From the NCBI GenBank assembly GCA_900545665.1, contig UQZU01000038.1, forward strand, positions 1-17,759: a stretch of 17,759 bases of DNA, given 5' to 3'. Source of the DNA: an uncultured Collinsella sp. Its GTDB lineage: Bacteria; Actinomycetota; Coriobacteriia; Coriobacteriales; Coriobacteriaceae. Positions 1-6,937 of the stretch are shown here, piece after piece; the first letter of the stretch is position 1; each line of letters begins with the position of its first letter. The notes beneath the pieces were generated by a model, which saw only the letters and a list, made by a program, of their open reading frames with translations, was not told the DNA's origin and searched no databases. Made by a program: the position numbers and the translations under genes.

Positions 1-507
1 GATGTCGATGATCACCAAGCCCTCGAGATAGTTGAGCGCCGATGCCTTCTCCTGAGAGTAGTCCTCTGCGAGTCGCGTAGCATCGTCGCAAATGCCAAAG
101 AATTCCTCGCTCATGGAGATGATGTCGGTGTTCTCGTAGCCGACTTCGCGCACACGGATGATCTCGGTGCAAAGCTCATCAAAATAATTTGCAAGCTCGG
201 TCATTTTTGCCTGATACTCATCGTCGTCGAGACGGACGAGGTTGAGGTCGTCACTTCCGTAACGCAAACCGTTGATGTATGAATCCACGGCTTTGAGCAG
301 GTCATCTTGAGGCTGGCCCGCATCCTCGAGCTTAACGATTCGCTGCGTGGTACCGCGCACCAGACCGGCGTAGTTGACCACACGCGCCGTGCCCTGGATA
401 TCGGAGACGAGCAGCATAACATTGATGAAGAAGATGAGAACTGCCGTGAGCACCATCATGAGCAGGCGCACCGCCTGGCTGGCCTTCTTGGCGACAGAAG
501 TATTCAC
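1..507 (-). CDS. Membrane sensor protein, N-terminal part (runs off left edge)
   Basis: The reading frame is open from a GTG at 507 to the window edge, giving 169 residues. An in-frame TGA lies four codons upstream, so 507 is the first possible start, and a GAGAGAG ribosome-binding site lies just before it. A hydrophobic segment at residues 15-34 looks like a membrane helix or signal anchor. It is followed by a charged, probably helical extracytoplasmic region starting NYAGLVRGTTQRIVKLE (about residues 45-61). That motif resembles the PilJ/NIT-like helical sensor module at the N-terminus of bacterial histidine kinases, diguanylate cyclases and chemotaxis transducers. The output domain lies beyond the window, so the type of signalling protein cannot be decided. 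A signalling role is inferred from the N-terminal resemblance only. Confidence 0.7.
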   Translation of the reverse strand, partial: MNTSVAKKASQAVRLLMMVLTAVLIFFINVMLLVSDIQGTARVVNYAGLVRGTTQRIVKLEDAGQPQDDLLKAVDSYINGLRYGSDDLNLVRLDDDEYQAKMTELANYFDELCTEIIRVREVGYENTDIISMSEEFFGICDDATRLAEDYSQEKASALNYLEGLVIIDI

Positions 508-697
508 AGGTTCACTCTCTCAAATGGCAAAAGCGCAGGTGGCACCCAGCGTGCTGAAATTCACGTGAGGTCAACTCTACCATATGGGCCAACAGCCTCA
601 AACTGTAGCAGATGCTCGTCCAAATTGGCGTGACGCTTGTCTTGTTGTTCTTGACCTGGCCGCGCTATCGAACATGTTTCTGGTCTTGGATCACCAT
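508..697. other. Non-coding stretch upstream of the sensor gene
   Basis: This is the 5' region of the minus-strand sensor gene and should hold its promoter. I see no convincing paired -35 and -10 boxes. A TTGACC on the minus strand has no good -10 at the right spacing. No RNA gene or credible ORF is visible. The structured repeat array begins immediately to the right, at 698. Confidence 0.4.
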
Positions 698-869
698 GGG
701 AAAGCTCATCCCGTTTTGTGCGTCTAGAGTGGGATGCGGTTTCCCAAAGGTGCCGTTAGGGGAAACCACATCCCGGTTTATGCCCTTGAAATGGGATGCC
801 GTTTCCTGGAGGGGGCCCAGCGGGAAACGGCATCCCATTCTGGGCCCGAAAAGTAGGATACGGTTTCCG
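698..869. repeat. Alternating inverted 15-mer array, 62-bp period
   Basis: Six copies of a 15-mer of consensus GGGATGCGGTTTCCC occur at 698-712 (minus), 731-745 (plus), 760-774 (minus), 793-807 (plus), 822-836 (minus) and 855-869 (plus). Start-to-start spacing is 33, 29, 33, 29, 33, so the array is three diverged copies of a 62-bp unit with two opposed 15-mers each. The 18-nt spacers (for example 713-730 and 775-792) also resemble each other. The best pairings are 731-745 with 760-774 and 793-807 with 822-836, each 14 of 15 positions with a 14-nt loop. Both could fold as hairpins in RNA or cruciforms in DNA. Nothing shows that it encodes protein. It lies between a sensor-gene start and the 3' end of the exporter operon. 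Its function is unknown to me. Confidence 0.85.
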
Positions 870-878
870 GCCGGCATG

Positions 879-919
879 AATAAAGCCTCCGCAGCTCGTG
901 TGGCTGCGGAGGCTTTATT
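879..919 (-). terminator. Strong hairpin terminator after the exporter operon
   Basis: There is a perfect 17-bp inverted repeat: AATAAAGCCTCCGCAGC at 879-895 and its complement at 903-919, with a 7-nt loop. The GC-rich upper stem and A/T-rich base fit an intrinsic terminator usable from either strand. On the minus strand it lies about 120 bp beyond the stop codon of the second ABC half-transporter, so it most likely ends the marR-ABC-ABC transcript. The sensor gene lies downstream in the same orientation, so the structure also insulates that gene. Confidence 0.75.
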
Positions 920-947
920 CGTTGCGGTGCATTGTGTTTGGGTCGTT

Positions 948-1029
948 GAGATGAGTCGATTTGCCCCGAAAGAGGAGGGCATTGACCTTAGGGTCATGCC
1001 CGACGAATGAGCGGCAAATCGGCCATCTC
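948..1029. other. Large two-part hairpin in the 3' flank of the exporter
   Basis: Nested complementarity is visible directly. CGATTTGCC at 957-965 pairs with 1013-1021, extended by GAGATG at 948-953 with CATCTC at 1024-1029. Inside, GGGCAT and GACC (977-987) pair with GGTC and ATGCCC (992-1001) around a TTAG loop. It starts 11 bp past the exporter stop codon. There is no T-run, so it is not a textbook terminator; an mRNA 3'-end stabilising structure is one possibility. Confidence 0.5.
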
Positions 1030-1040
1030 GGCGAGCCGAA

Positions 1041-2960
1041 CTACTCCAGCTCAAACGCTCCGGTATAGAGCTGATAGTAGTATCCGCGCTTGGCGATCAG
1101 CTCGTCGTGGTTGCCGCGCTCGATGATGCGGCCGTGGTCCAGACAGATGATTGCGTCGGAGTTGCGCACGGTGGACAGGCGGTGCGCGATGACAAACGTC
1201 GTGCGGCCTTCCATGAGCTTGTCCATGCCGGCTTGCACGATGGCCTCGGTGCGGGTATCGATGCTCGATGTGGCCTCGTCCAGAATCATTGCCGGCGGAT
1301 CGGCGACGGCGGCGCGGGCGATCGAAATCAGCTGGCGCTGGCCCTGCGACAGCTGTGCGCCGTTGCCGGTGAGCATGGTGTCGTAGCCGTCGGGCAGGCG
1401 GGTGATAAAGTCGTCCGCGCCCGCGAGCTTGGCTGCCGCGATGCACTCCTCGTCGGTGGCATCCAGATTGCCGTAGCGGATGTTATCCATCACGGTGCCG
1501 GTGAACAGGTTTACGTCCTGCAGCACCACGCCCAGCGAGCGGCGCAGATCGGCCTTGCGGATCTTGTTGACGTTGATGCCGTCGTAGCGAATCTTGCCGT
1601 CGGCGATGTCGTAGAAGCGGTTGATGAGGTTGGTGATGGTCGTCTTGCCCGCACCGGTGGCGCCGACAAACGCGACCTTCTGGCCCGGCTTGGCAAACAC
1701 GGACACGCCGTGCAGCACCTCGTGGTCGGGCGTGTAGCCAAAGTCGACGTTGTCCATGACCAGGTCGCCGCGCAGTGGCACGTACTCGATCTCGCCGGTT
1801 GCACGGTGCGGATGTTTCCACGCCCACATGCCGGTGTGGTGGTCGGCCTCCTCGAGCTGCCAGGTGTCGGGATTCACCTGTGCGTTGACGAGCGTCACGT
1901 AGCCCTCGTCGGCCTCGGGCTCCTCGTCGAGTAGCTCAAAGATACGCTCGGCGCCGGCAAGGCCCATGACCACGGCGTTGATCTGCTGCGAGATCTGGCC
2001 AATCTGGCCGCAGAACTGCTTGGTCATGTTGAGGAACGGCACCACGACGGCAATGGAGAGCGCCATGCCCGAGAGGCTCAGGTTGGGCACGCCCAGCGCC
2101 AGGAAGATGCCGCCGGTCAGCGCGACCAGCACGTAGAGCAAGTCGCCCAGGTTCCCGAGGATCGGCATGAGGATGTTGGCGTACATGTTGGCCTTCTGCG
2201 AGACCTCGAAGAGCTTCTCGTTGCGCTCGTCAAAATCGGCCTCGGCGGCGGACTCGTGACAGAACGCCTTGACGACTTTCTGGCCGTTCATGACTTCCTC
2301 GATATGGCCCTCGACCACGCCGAGCTCGGTCTGCTGCGCGATAAAGAAGCGCGCGGAGTTGGAGCCGAGCAGCTTGGTCATAAAGGTCATAAAGGCGACG
2401 CCGGCAATGATGACCAGGCACATCCACACGCTGTAATACAGCATGATGAAGAACACGGTGACGATGACGATGATCGTCATGAGCAGGTTGGGCAGCGACT
2501 GGCTGATCATCTGGCGCAGCGTGTCGATGTCGTTGGTGTAGTGGCTCATGATGTCGCCGCGCTGGTGCGTGTCGAAGTAGCGGATCGGCAGGTCCTGCAT
2601 GCGGTTGAACATCTTTTCGCGCAGCTTCTCGAGCGAGCCCTGTGTAATGACGGCCATGGCTCGGTTCCAGAACAGCGATGACGCGACGCCCACGGCATAG
2701 ATGCAGCCGAGGGTGGTCACAAGCTTCAAGATCTTGGGCTGCGCGGCCGTCCAGTCGCCCGACTGCCACGATTCGCTAATGACCTGCAGCGCGCCCTGGA
2801 GAAACGTCGCGCCGATGGAATTGATGATGGCGCAGAGCACCACGCCGGCGACGACGAGGGGCAAAAGCACCGGGTAGAAGCCAAAGAGCATCTTGATCAG
2901 GCGCGTCATCGTGCCGCCCTTGCGGTTGCGCGCGCGCTCGGCGGTAGCTGCCTTACTCAT
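1041..2960 (-). CDS. ABC exporter half-transporter, catalytic partner (membrane + ATPase)
   Basis: This 639-residue protein has an exporter-type membrane domain (about residues 20-340) and a C-terminal nucleotide-binding domain (about 395-639). Motifs are Walker A GATGAGKT (433-440), Q-loop Q481, signature LSQGQ (537-541), Walker B AMILDE with catalytic Glu562, and switch His593. The catalytic residues are intact. The LSQGQ signature is typical of one partner of heterodimeric exporters of the BmrCD, LmrCD and TM287/288 type. An insertion of some 40 residues (about 352-395) precedes the ATPase domain. The ATG at 2960 is preceded by GGAGG and overlaps the end of the upstream partner by 8 bp, indicating translational coupling. 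A longer frame extends upstream but only inside the partner gene. It likely sits in the cytoplasmic membrane and exports drugs, lipids or peptides; the substrate cannot be read from sequence. Confidence 0.93.
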   Translation of the reverse strand: MSKAATAERARNRKGGTMTRLIKMLFGFYPVLLPLVVAGVVLCAIINSIGATFLQGALQVISESWQSGDWTAAQPKILKLVTTLGCIYAVGVASSLFWNRAMAVITQGSLEKLREKMFNRMQDLPIRYFDTHQRGDIMSHYTNDIDTLRQMISQSLPNLLMTIIVIVTVFFIMLYYSVWMCLVIIAGVAFMTFMTKLLGSNSARFFIAQQTELGVVEGHIEEVMNGQKVVKAFCHESAAEADFDERNEKLFEVSQKANMYANILMPILGNLGDLLYVLVALTGGIFLALGVPNLSLSGMALSIAVVVPFLNMTKQFCGQIGQISQQINAVVMGLAGAERIFELLDEEPEADEGYVTLVNAQVNPDTWQLEEADHHTGMWAWKHPHRATGEIEYVPLRGDLVMDNVDFGYTPDHEVLHGVSVFAKPGQKVAFVGATGAGKTTITNLINRFYDIADGKIRYDGINVNKIRKADLRRSLGVVLQDVNLFTGTVMDNIRYGNLDATDEECIAAAKLAGADDFITRLPDGYDTMLTGNGAQLSQGQRQLISIARAAVADPPAMILDEATSSIDTRTEAIVQAGMDKLMEGRTTFVIAHRLSTVRNSDAIICLDHGRIIERGNHDELIAKRGYYYQLYTGAFELE

Positions 2961-4776
2961 GTGCCTCGCCTCCTTCCTGGGTCTGAGCTTGCGGTGCGGA
3001 TGCCTCGGTGTCGGCTGCGACGGTCTCGGCCGCCTCCTCGCCCTCGGCACTCATCTTGTTTTGCGAGGTAAAGGTCTCGCGGTAGATCTCGCTCGTCTTG
3101 AGCAGCTCATCGTGGTTGCCGATGTCCTTGATGCGGCCGCCCTCCATGACGATGATGCGGTCGGCGTCCTGCACGGAGCTGATGCGCTGGGCGATGATGA
3201 GCTTGGTCGTGTTGGGCAGGTAGCTCGCCAGGCCCTCGCGGATCTTGGCGTCGGTCTTGGTGTCGACGGCGCTCGTGGAGTCGTCCAGGATCAGAATCTT
3301 GGGGCGACGCAGCAGGGCGCGCGCGATGCACAGGCGTTGCTTCTGGCCGCCGGAGACGTTGGAGCCGCCCTGCTCAATCCAGGTGTCGTAGCCCTTGGGG
3401 AAGCCGTCGACAAACTCGTCGGCGCAGGCCAGATGTGCGGCCTCGCGGACCTCCTCGTCGGTGGCGTTTGGGTCGCCCCAGCGCAGGTTCTCGGCGATGG
3501 TGCCGCTAAACAGCACGTTTTTCTGCAGGACCATGGCTACCTGGTGGCGCAGCGCGTCCAGGTCGTAGTCGCGCACGTCCACGCCGCCGACGCGCACGGT
3601 GCCCTCCGTGACATCGTACAGGCGGGCGATCAGGTTCACGAGCGTCGACTTGGCCGAGCCGGTGCCGCCGATAATGCCGATGGTCTCGCCGCTCTTAATA
3701 TGCAGGTCGATATCGTCGAGCGCCTGGCGGCGGGCATGCTCGGAATACTTAAAGCTCACGTGATCGAAGTCGATGGAGCCGTCGGCAACCTCGTGCACGG
3801 GCTCGGTCGGGTTGGCGATCGTGGGCTCGGCGGCCAGCACCTCGGTAATGCGGTGCGCCGACTCGTCTGCCATGGTTACCATGACAAAGATCATCGACAG
3901 CTGCATTAGGCTCATCAGAATCTGGAAGCCGTAGGTAAAGATGGAGGAGAGCTGGCCCACGTCGAACAGGGTGCCCTGGCTCGTGATGATGAGCTTGGAA
4001 CCCAGGTAGATGATGACGACGAACGCGCCGTTGACGCAGATGTTCATCATGGGGTTGTTGAAGGCGAGCAGCTTCTCGGCGCGGGTGAAGTCCATCTGGA
4101 CGTCGCGCGCGGCGGTGGCGAACTTCTCCTTCTCGTAGTCCTGGCGCACGTAACTCTTGACCACGCGCATGCCGGTGACGTTTTCCTCAACCGACTCGTT
4201 GAGCGCGTCGTACTTACGGAAGACGCGGGCAAAGATCGGGCGCACCTTATAGATGATGAAGAACAGGCCAAAGCCCAGCAGCGGAATGATGACCAGGTAG
4301 ACCATGGCGACGCTGCCGCCCATGGCGTATGCCATGGTAAAGGCAAAGACCAGCACCAGCGGCGCGCGCACGGCGATGCGGATGAGCATCATAAAGGCCT
4401 GCTGCACGTTGTTGATGTCGGTGGTGAGGCGGGTGACGAGCGAGGAGCTCGAGAACTCGTCGATGTTGGCGAAGCTGAACGTCTGGATCTTGTAGAACAG
4501 GTCGCGACGCAGGTTCTTGGCAAAGCCGCAGCTGGCATGGCTGCAGGTGATGCCCGCGGCGGCGCCAAAGGCGAGTGACGTCAGCGCGATGAGTACGAGA
4601 AGGCCGGCGGTGGGCAGCATCTCGGTAACGGCGGTGCCGTCCTTGATGGCGTCGATCATGTCGGCGGTGATAAACGGGATCATCATCTGGCAGATTACCT
4701 CGCCAAGCACCAGCAGCGGCGTGGCGATCGTGACCTTCATGTAATCGCGGATGCTGCCCATGAGAGTTTTAATCAT
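2953..4776 (-). CDS. ABC exporter half-transporter, degenerate-site partner
   Basis: This 607-residue exporter-type half-transporter has a membrane domain at about 15-310 and a nucleotide-binding domain at about 333-570. Walker A is GGTGSAKST (370-378), with Ala at a usual Gly position. The signature is VSGGQ (474-478). Walker B is ILILDD, with Asp499 in place of the catalytic Glu, and the switch His is replaced by Gln530. These are the hallmark substitutions of the non-hydrolytic site in asymmetric heterodimeric exporters. The next gene has the intact residues, so the two products should form one transporter. A 35-residue Ala/Glu-rich tail follows the ATPase domain. The start at 4776 has GGGAGG 7 nt upstream and overlaps the marR stop by 8 bp (ATGATTAA). 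Confidence 0.93.
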   Translation of the reverse strand: MIKTLMGSIRDYMKVTIATPLLVLGEVICQMMIPFITADMIDAIKDGTAVTEMLPTAGLLVLIALTSLAFGAAAGITCSHASCGFAKNLRRDLFYKIQTFSFANIDEFSSSSLVTRLTTDINNVQQAFMMLIRIAVRAPLVLVFAFTMAYAMGGSVAMVYLVIIPLLGFGLFFIIYKVRPIFARVFRKYDALNESVEENVTGMRVVKSYVRQDYEKEKFATAARDVQMDFTRAEKLLAFNNPMMNICVNGAFVVIIYLGSKLIITSQGTLFDVGQLSSIFTYGFQILMSLMQLSMIFVMVTMADESAHRITEVLAAEPTIANPTEPVHEVADGSIDFDHVSFKYSEHARRQALDDIDLHIKSGETIGIIGGTGSAKSTLVNLIARLYDVTEGTVRVGGVDVRDYDLDALRHQVAMVLQKNVLFSGTIAENLRWGDPNATDEEVREAAHLACADEFVDGFPKGYDTWIEQGGSNVSGGQKQRLCIARALLRRPKILILDDSTSAVDTKTDAKIREGLASYLPNTTKLIIAQRISSVQDADRIIVMEGGRIKDIGNHDELLKTSEIYRETFTSQNKMSAEGEEAAETVAADTEASAPQAQTQEGGEAHE

Positions 4777-5275
4777 CCAGTTCCTCCCAGGTTACGCGGA
4801 TTTTCTCAAGCATTTCGGCGAGCTGTTCGCGCTCGTCGTGAGTGAGGGCACTAAAGGCCTGCTCCCTAAAGCGGATGCGGGCGGCCTGGTCGATGCGGGC
4901 CTTCTCCCAGCCGACTTCGGTCAGGCGAATGGTGAGCTGCCGGCGATCTTTTGGATTGCGGCTGCGCTCGATGATGCCGGCGCACTCGAGCTTGGACAAG
5001 ATCTCGGAAAGCGACCCCGGCTTGAGGTCGAAGTGCATGCCGAGTTCCTGCTGCGACATCTCGCCGTTTTCCTGCTTGGCGAGCAAGCAGACGATGGGCG
5101 CCTTGCCGGACACGCCGCCGCCGTGAAAGTGCATGTAGTGGCCACAAAAGCCCAGGCCATTGAGGATGCGCTTGGCAAGCTTGTCTTCTGAGCTAACCGC
5201 TTCGGGTGCATCCGCCGGCTGTGACGGGTCGCCGTCGGGCTCGTGCGAACAAAGGTTAAGAGGTTCATCGCACAT
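4769..5275 (-). CDS. MarR-family transcriptional regulator
   Basis: This 168-residue protein has a winged helix-turn-helix at about residues 57-122: SQQELGMHF, then KPGSLSEILSKLE as recognition helix, then the wing with NPKDRRQL (the D-x-R type motif at 110-112). Flanking helices are those of MarR dimers. The first 30 residues are acidic and low-complexity, and a His/Gly-rich patch (about 45-55) precedes the DNA-binding domain; its role is unclear. The start at 5275 has AAAGGAG 12 nt upstream. It is the first gene of a tightly overlapping operon with the two ABC half-transporters. The likely role is repression of its own promoter, relieved by a small ligand that the exporter may remove. That follows the common MarR-exporter arrangement and is inference here. 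Confidence 0.9.
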   Translation of the reverse strand: MCDEPLNLCSHEPDGDPSQPADAPEAVSSEDKLAKRILNGLGFCGHYMHFHGGGVSGKAPIVCLLAKQENGEMSQQELGMHFDLKPGSLSEILSKLECAGIIERSRNPKDRRQLTIRLTEVGWEKARIDQAARIRFREQAFSALTHDEREQLAEMLEKIRVTWEELDD

Positions 5276-5296
5276 GAATTAGTGTTGCTCCTTTCT

Positions 5297-5359
5297 TTAG
5301 TTAGGTAGTGGAATTGTTTTGTGCCTAACCAATCTAGGAGCATGAGAAATGAATGTCAA
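5297..5359 (-). promoter_or_regulatory. marR-exporter promoter with inverted-repeat operator
   Basis: On the minus strand, -35 TTGACA (5354-5359) and -10 TAGATT (5331-5336) are separated by exactly 17 bp, a strong housekeeping-type promoter. Just downstream lies an imperfect inverted repeat: TTAGTTAGG at 5297-5305 and CCTAACCAA at 5324-5332 (8 of 9 positions complementary). It overlaps the -10 edge and the expected transcription start. The placement fits repression by the MarR product of the first gene. The protein-site match is inferred from position and symmetry. Confidence 0.7.
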
Positions 5360-5376
5360 GGTACCAAACTTATTAA

Positions 5377-5477
5377 GTTACGGCGCTTTACCAAACGCCG
5401 TAACCGCTCGACGCTGCAAGCGTTCCTAAGCGGCAATCTGACGTTCAATCGTCGGGCATGGCCGCAAGGCCTATGCC
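5377..5477. other. Two hairpins in the marR / kinase divergent gap
   Basis: The 331-bp gap between marR and the kinase contains two inverted repeats besides the marR promoter. The first is a perfect 9-bp pair, GTTACGGCG (5377-5385) and CGCCGTAAC (5396-5404), with a 10-nt loop. The second pairs GGCATGGCC (5455-5463) with GGCCTATGCC (5468-5477), with one bulged T and a GCAA tetraloop. Either could be an operator or a leader-RNA hairpin. I see no convincing promoter for the kinase gene and nothing else in the remaining 130 bp. Confidence 0.45.
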
Positions 5478-5606
5478 CCCCATTTCCGAAACCTTTCCGC
5501 AACAATGCGCTCTTCGCGACCCTGGCGCCCGCTCACAACGTCCCCTGCGCTACACTTAGTCGCACTGTGGCGCTGCTGCGCCGTGCCCGAACCAAGGGAG
5601 ACCCTC

Positions 5607-6431
5607 ATGAAGAACACTCAGCTGCTGCTGATCAACGATATGTGCGGCTACGGCAAGGTCGCGCTTTCCGCCATGCTGCCGGTGCTGTCGCACATGGGCT
5701 ACCGCATCCACAACCTGCCGACGGCACTTGTGTCCGATACGCTCAACTATCCCAAGTTCTACATCCACGACACCACCGAGTACGTGCGCCAGAGCCTCGC
5801 CATCTGGGAGGAGCTCGGCTTTGAGTTCGACGCCATCTCTACCGGCTTTATCGTGACCGAGGAAGAGACGCGCATCATTTCGGACTTCTGCCACCGTCGC
5901 GCGCAAAAGGGTACCAAGGTGTTCGTCGACCCCATCATGGGCGACAACGGCAAGCTCTACGCCGGCGTGCCCGAGTCCACGATCGGTCTCATGCGCAGCC
6001 TGCTCGAGTGCGCCGACTATGCGGTGCCAAACTACACCGAGGCGTGCCTGCTCACCGATACGCCCATTGCCGAGCAAATCACGCCCGATGAGGGCCGCAC
6101 TCTTGTGGATGCCGTGCGTGCCCTGGGCGCCAAGTCGGTGGTCATTACGAGCGCTGTGGTCGACGGTGCGAATGTCGTCATCGGTTACGACCATGTGGCG
6201 GGGGAGTACTTCACGATTCCCTTCGACCTGATCCCGGTCTATTTCCCGGGCACGGGCGACACGTTCTCGGCGGTGCTCGTCGGCCGCGTTATGGCAGGTT
6301 GGAGTCTGCAGCGCGCGACGTCCGATGCCATGCGCGTGGTGGCTGAGCTTATCGAGCGCAATGCCGACCAAGAGGACAAGTCGGCTGGCCTGCCCATCGA
6401 GGCCTGCCTGGATGTGATTGACCATGAGTAA
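5607..6431 (+). CDS. Pyridoxamine/pyridoxal kinase-like (ribokinase superfamily)
   Basis: This 274-residue protein is full length for PdxK/PdxY-type kinases, which phosphorylate the 5'-hydroxyl of B6 vitamers in the cytoplasm to salvage pyridoxal phosphate. Visible features are the N-terminal NDMCGYGK segment (10-17), VDPIMGDNGKLY (107-118), PNYTEA (141-146; the Asn-x-x-Glu metal/phosphate region) and the catalytic anion-hole motif PGTGDTFSA (214-222) with Asp218. The ATG at 5607 is preceded by AAGGGAG at 6-nt spacing; upstream in-frame starts lack a site. It overlaps the next gene by 8 bp. Exact vitamer preference, or a related substrate such as hydroxymethylpyrimidine, cannot be settled from these motifs. 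Confidence 0.88.
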   Translation: MKNTQLLLINDMCGYGKVALSAMLPVLSHMGYRIHNLPTALVSDTLNYPKFYIHDTTEYVRQSLAIWEELGFEFDAISTGFIVTEEETRIISDFCHRRAQKGTKVFVDPIMGDNGKLYAGVPESTIGLMRSLLECADYAVPNYTEACLLTDTPIAEQITPDEGRTLVDAVRALGAKSVVITSAVVDGANVVIGYDHVAGEYFTIPFDLIPVYFPGTGDTFSAVLVGRVMAGWSLQRATSDAMRVVAELIERNADQEDKSAGLPIEACLDVIDHE

Positions 6432-6753
6432 TGCTGGCGAGGGCGGCGCCAAGCCTGTGGGCGAGAACAAGCCGCTCGGCGCGCCGCGGGGCAAGCGGCC
6501 GCGTATCCGCGTGAGCTGCGTGGACCAGCTGGGTGCGTGTCGCTGCCACCATGGCCACAAGCCGGGCGACGTTTTTGACTTTGACCGAGATCGCGGCAAG
6601 ATGTGCGCCATGGCCTGCCATGTGGGCTTTCCCTATATCGATATCCTGCGCTATGGCGGAACCGTGCCTGGCAACGAGCCCGGTACGGCAAAGTTCTGCT
6701 GTCCCGAGGTCGATACGCTGAACGTCTGGCTTGCCGAGATCGTCGACGAGTAG
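6424..6753 (+). CDS. Small cysteine-rich TIGR04076-type protein
   Basis: This 109-residue protein has a disordered Gly/Lys/Pro-rich first 25 residues and then a compact domain containing CRCHHGHKPGDVF (39-51), a central MCAMAC (60-65), an LRYGG turn (75-79) and FCCPE (91-95). The spacing resembles the uncharacterised TIGR04076 family (C...GHK-GD-F...C...C...L..GG). Seven cysteines (32, 39, 41, 61, 65, 92, 93) plus histidines suggest metal or redox chemistry, but this is inference. The ATG at 6424 lies inside the kinase stop region (ATGAGTAA) with no good ribosome-binding site, so translation is probably coupled to the kinase. No biochemical role is known to me. Confidence 0.75.
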   Translation: MSNAGEGGAKPVGENKPLGAPRGKRPRIRVSCVDQLGACRCHHGHKPGDVFDFDRDRGKMCAMACHVGFPYIDILRYGGTVPGNEPGTAKFCCPEVDTLNVWLAEIVDE

Positions 6754-6761
6754 TCGAGCGC

Positions 6762-6794
6762 AATGTGACAAAGGGACAGTCCCTTTGTCACATT
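6762..6794. repeat. 33-bp palindromic repeat, copy 1
   Basis: A perfect inverted repeat of 16-bp arms (AATGTGACAAAGGGAC and complement) surrounds a single central A. It begins 8 bp after the stop codon of the TIGR04076-type gene. Three further copies occur at 8312, 10207 and 16973. There is no T-run after it, so it is not a standard terminator, though an RNA copy would form a very stable hairpin. Confidence 0.9.
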
Positions 6795-6837
6795 CGCCGG
6801 TGGTGTTCCTTCTATTGTGCTTGTAATCTCAAATCTC

Positions 6838-6913
6838 TGCATTTCATCCGATTTTAGGTTCTAAAAATTCTACGTTTTATCGATAATCAAGCGTATAAAA
6901 CTTTGCATTTCAT
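6838..6913 (+). promoter_or_regulatory. AT-rich upstream region of the ATPase with repeats
   Basis: The region is conspicuously AT-rich against its surroundings. TGCATTTCAT occurs twice in direct orientation (6838-6847 and 6904-6913), 66 bp apart. GTTTTAT (6874-6880) and ATAAAAC (6895-6901) form an inverted pair, and TTATCGATAA (6877-6886) is a perfect palindrome. TATAAA at 6896-6901 could be a -10 box but has no clear -35 partner. The symmetry suggests binding of a regulator controlling the ATPase gene. Which protein binds is unknown; autoregulation is possible. Confidence 0.45.
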
Positions 6914-6937
6914 TTGATGACACTGAGGGGAGAGCCT

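Noticed and set aside
698..869. CRISPR array
   Set aside because: The roughly 30-bp periodicity is suggestive, but the 15-mers alternate in orientation, differ from each other, number only six, and their spacers are diverged copies of one another. No cas gene is nearby.
612..1054. Two overlapping frames covering the inverted-repeat array and terminator
   Set aside because: They translate the repeats and the 17-bp terminator stem on both strands and show no protein-like features.
1107..1934. Long open frame on the plus strand inside the ABC half-transporter gene
   Set aside because: It is an antisense frame of a well-supported exporter gene in high-GC DNA, with no ribosome-binding site and no recognisable domain.
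6762..6794. Intrinsic terminator for the TIGR04076-type gene
   Set aside because: The stem is long, but no T-run follows and the same element also lies upstream of a gene in a divergent gap. A dispersed repeat is the safer call, though it may still impede RNA polymerase.
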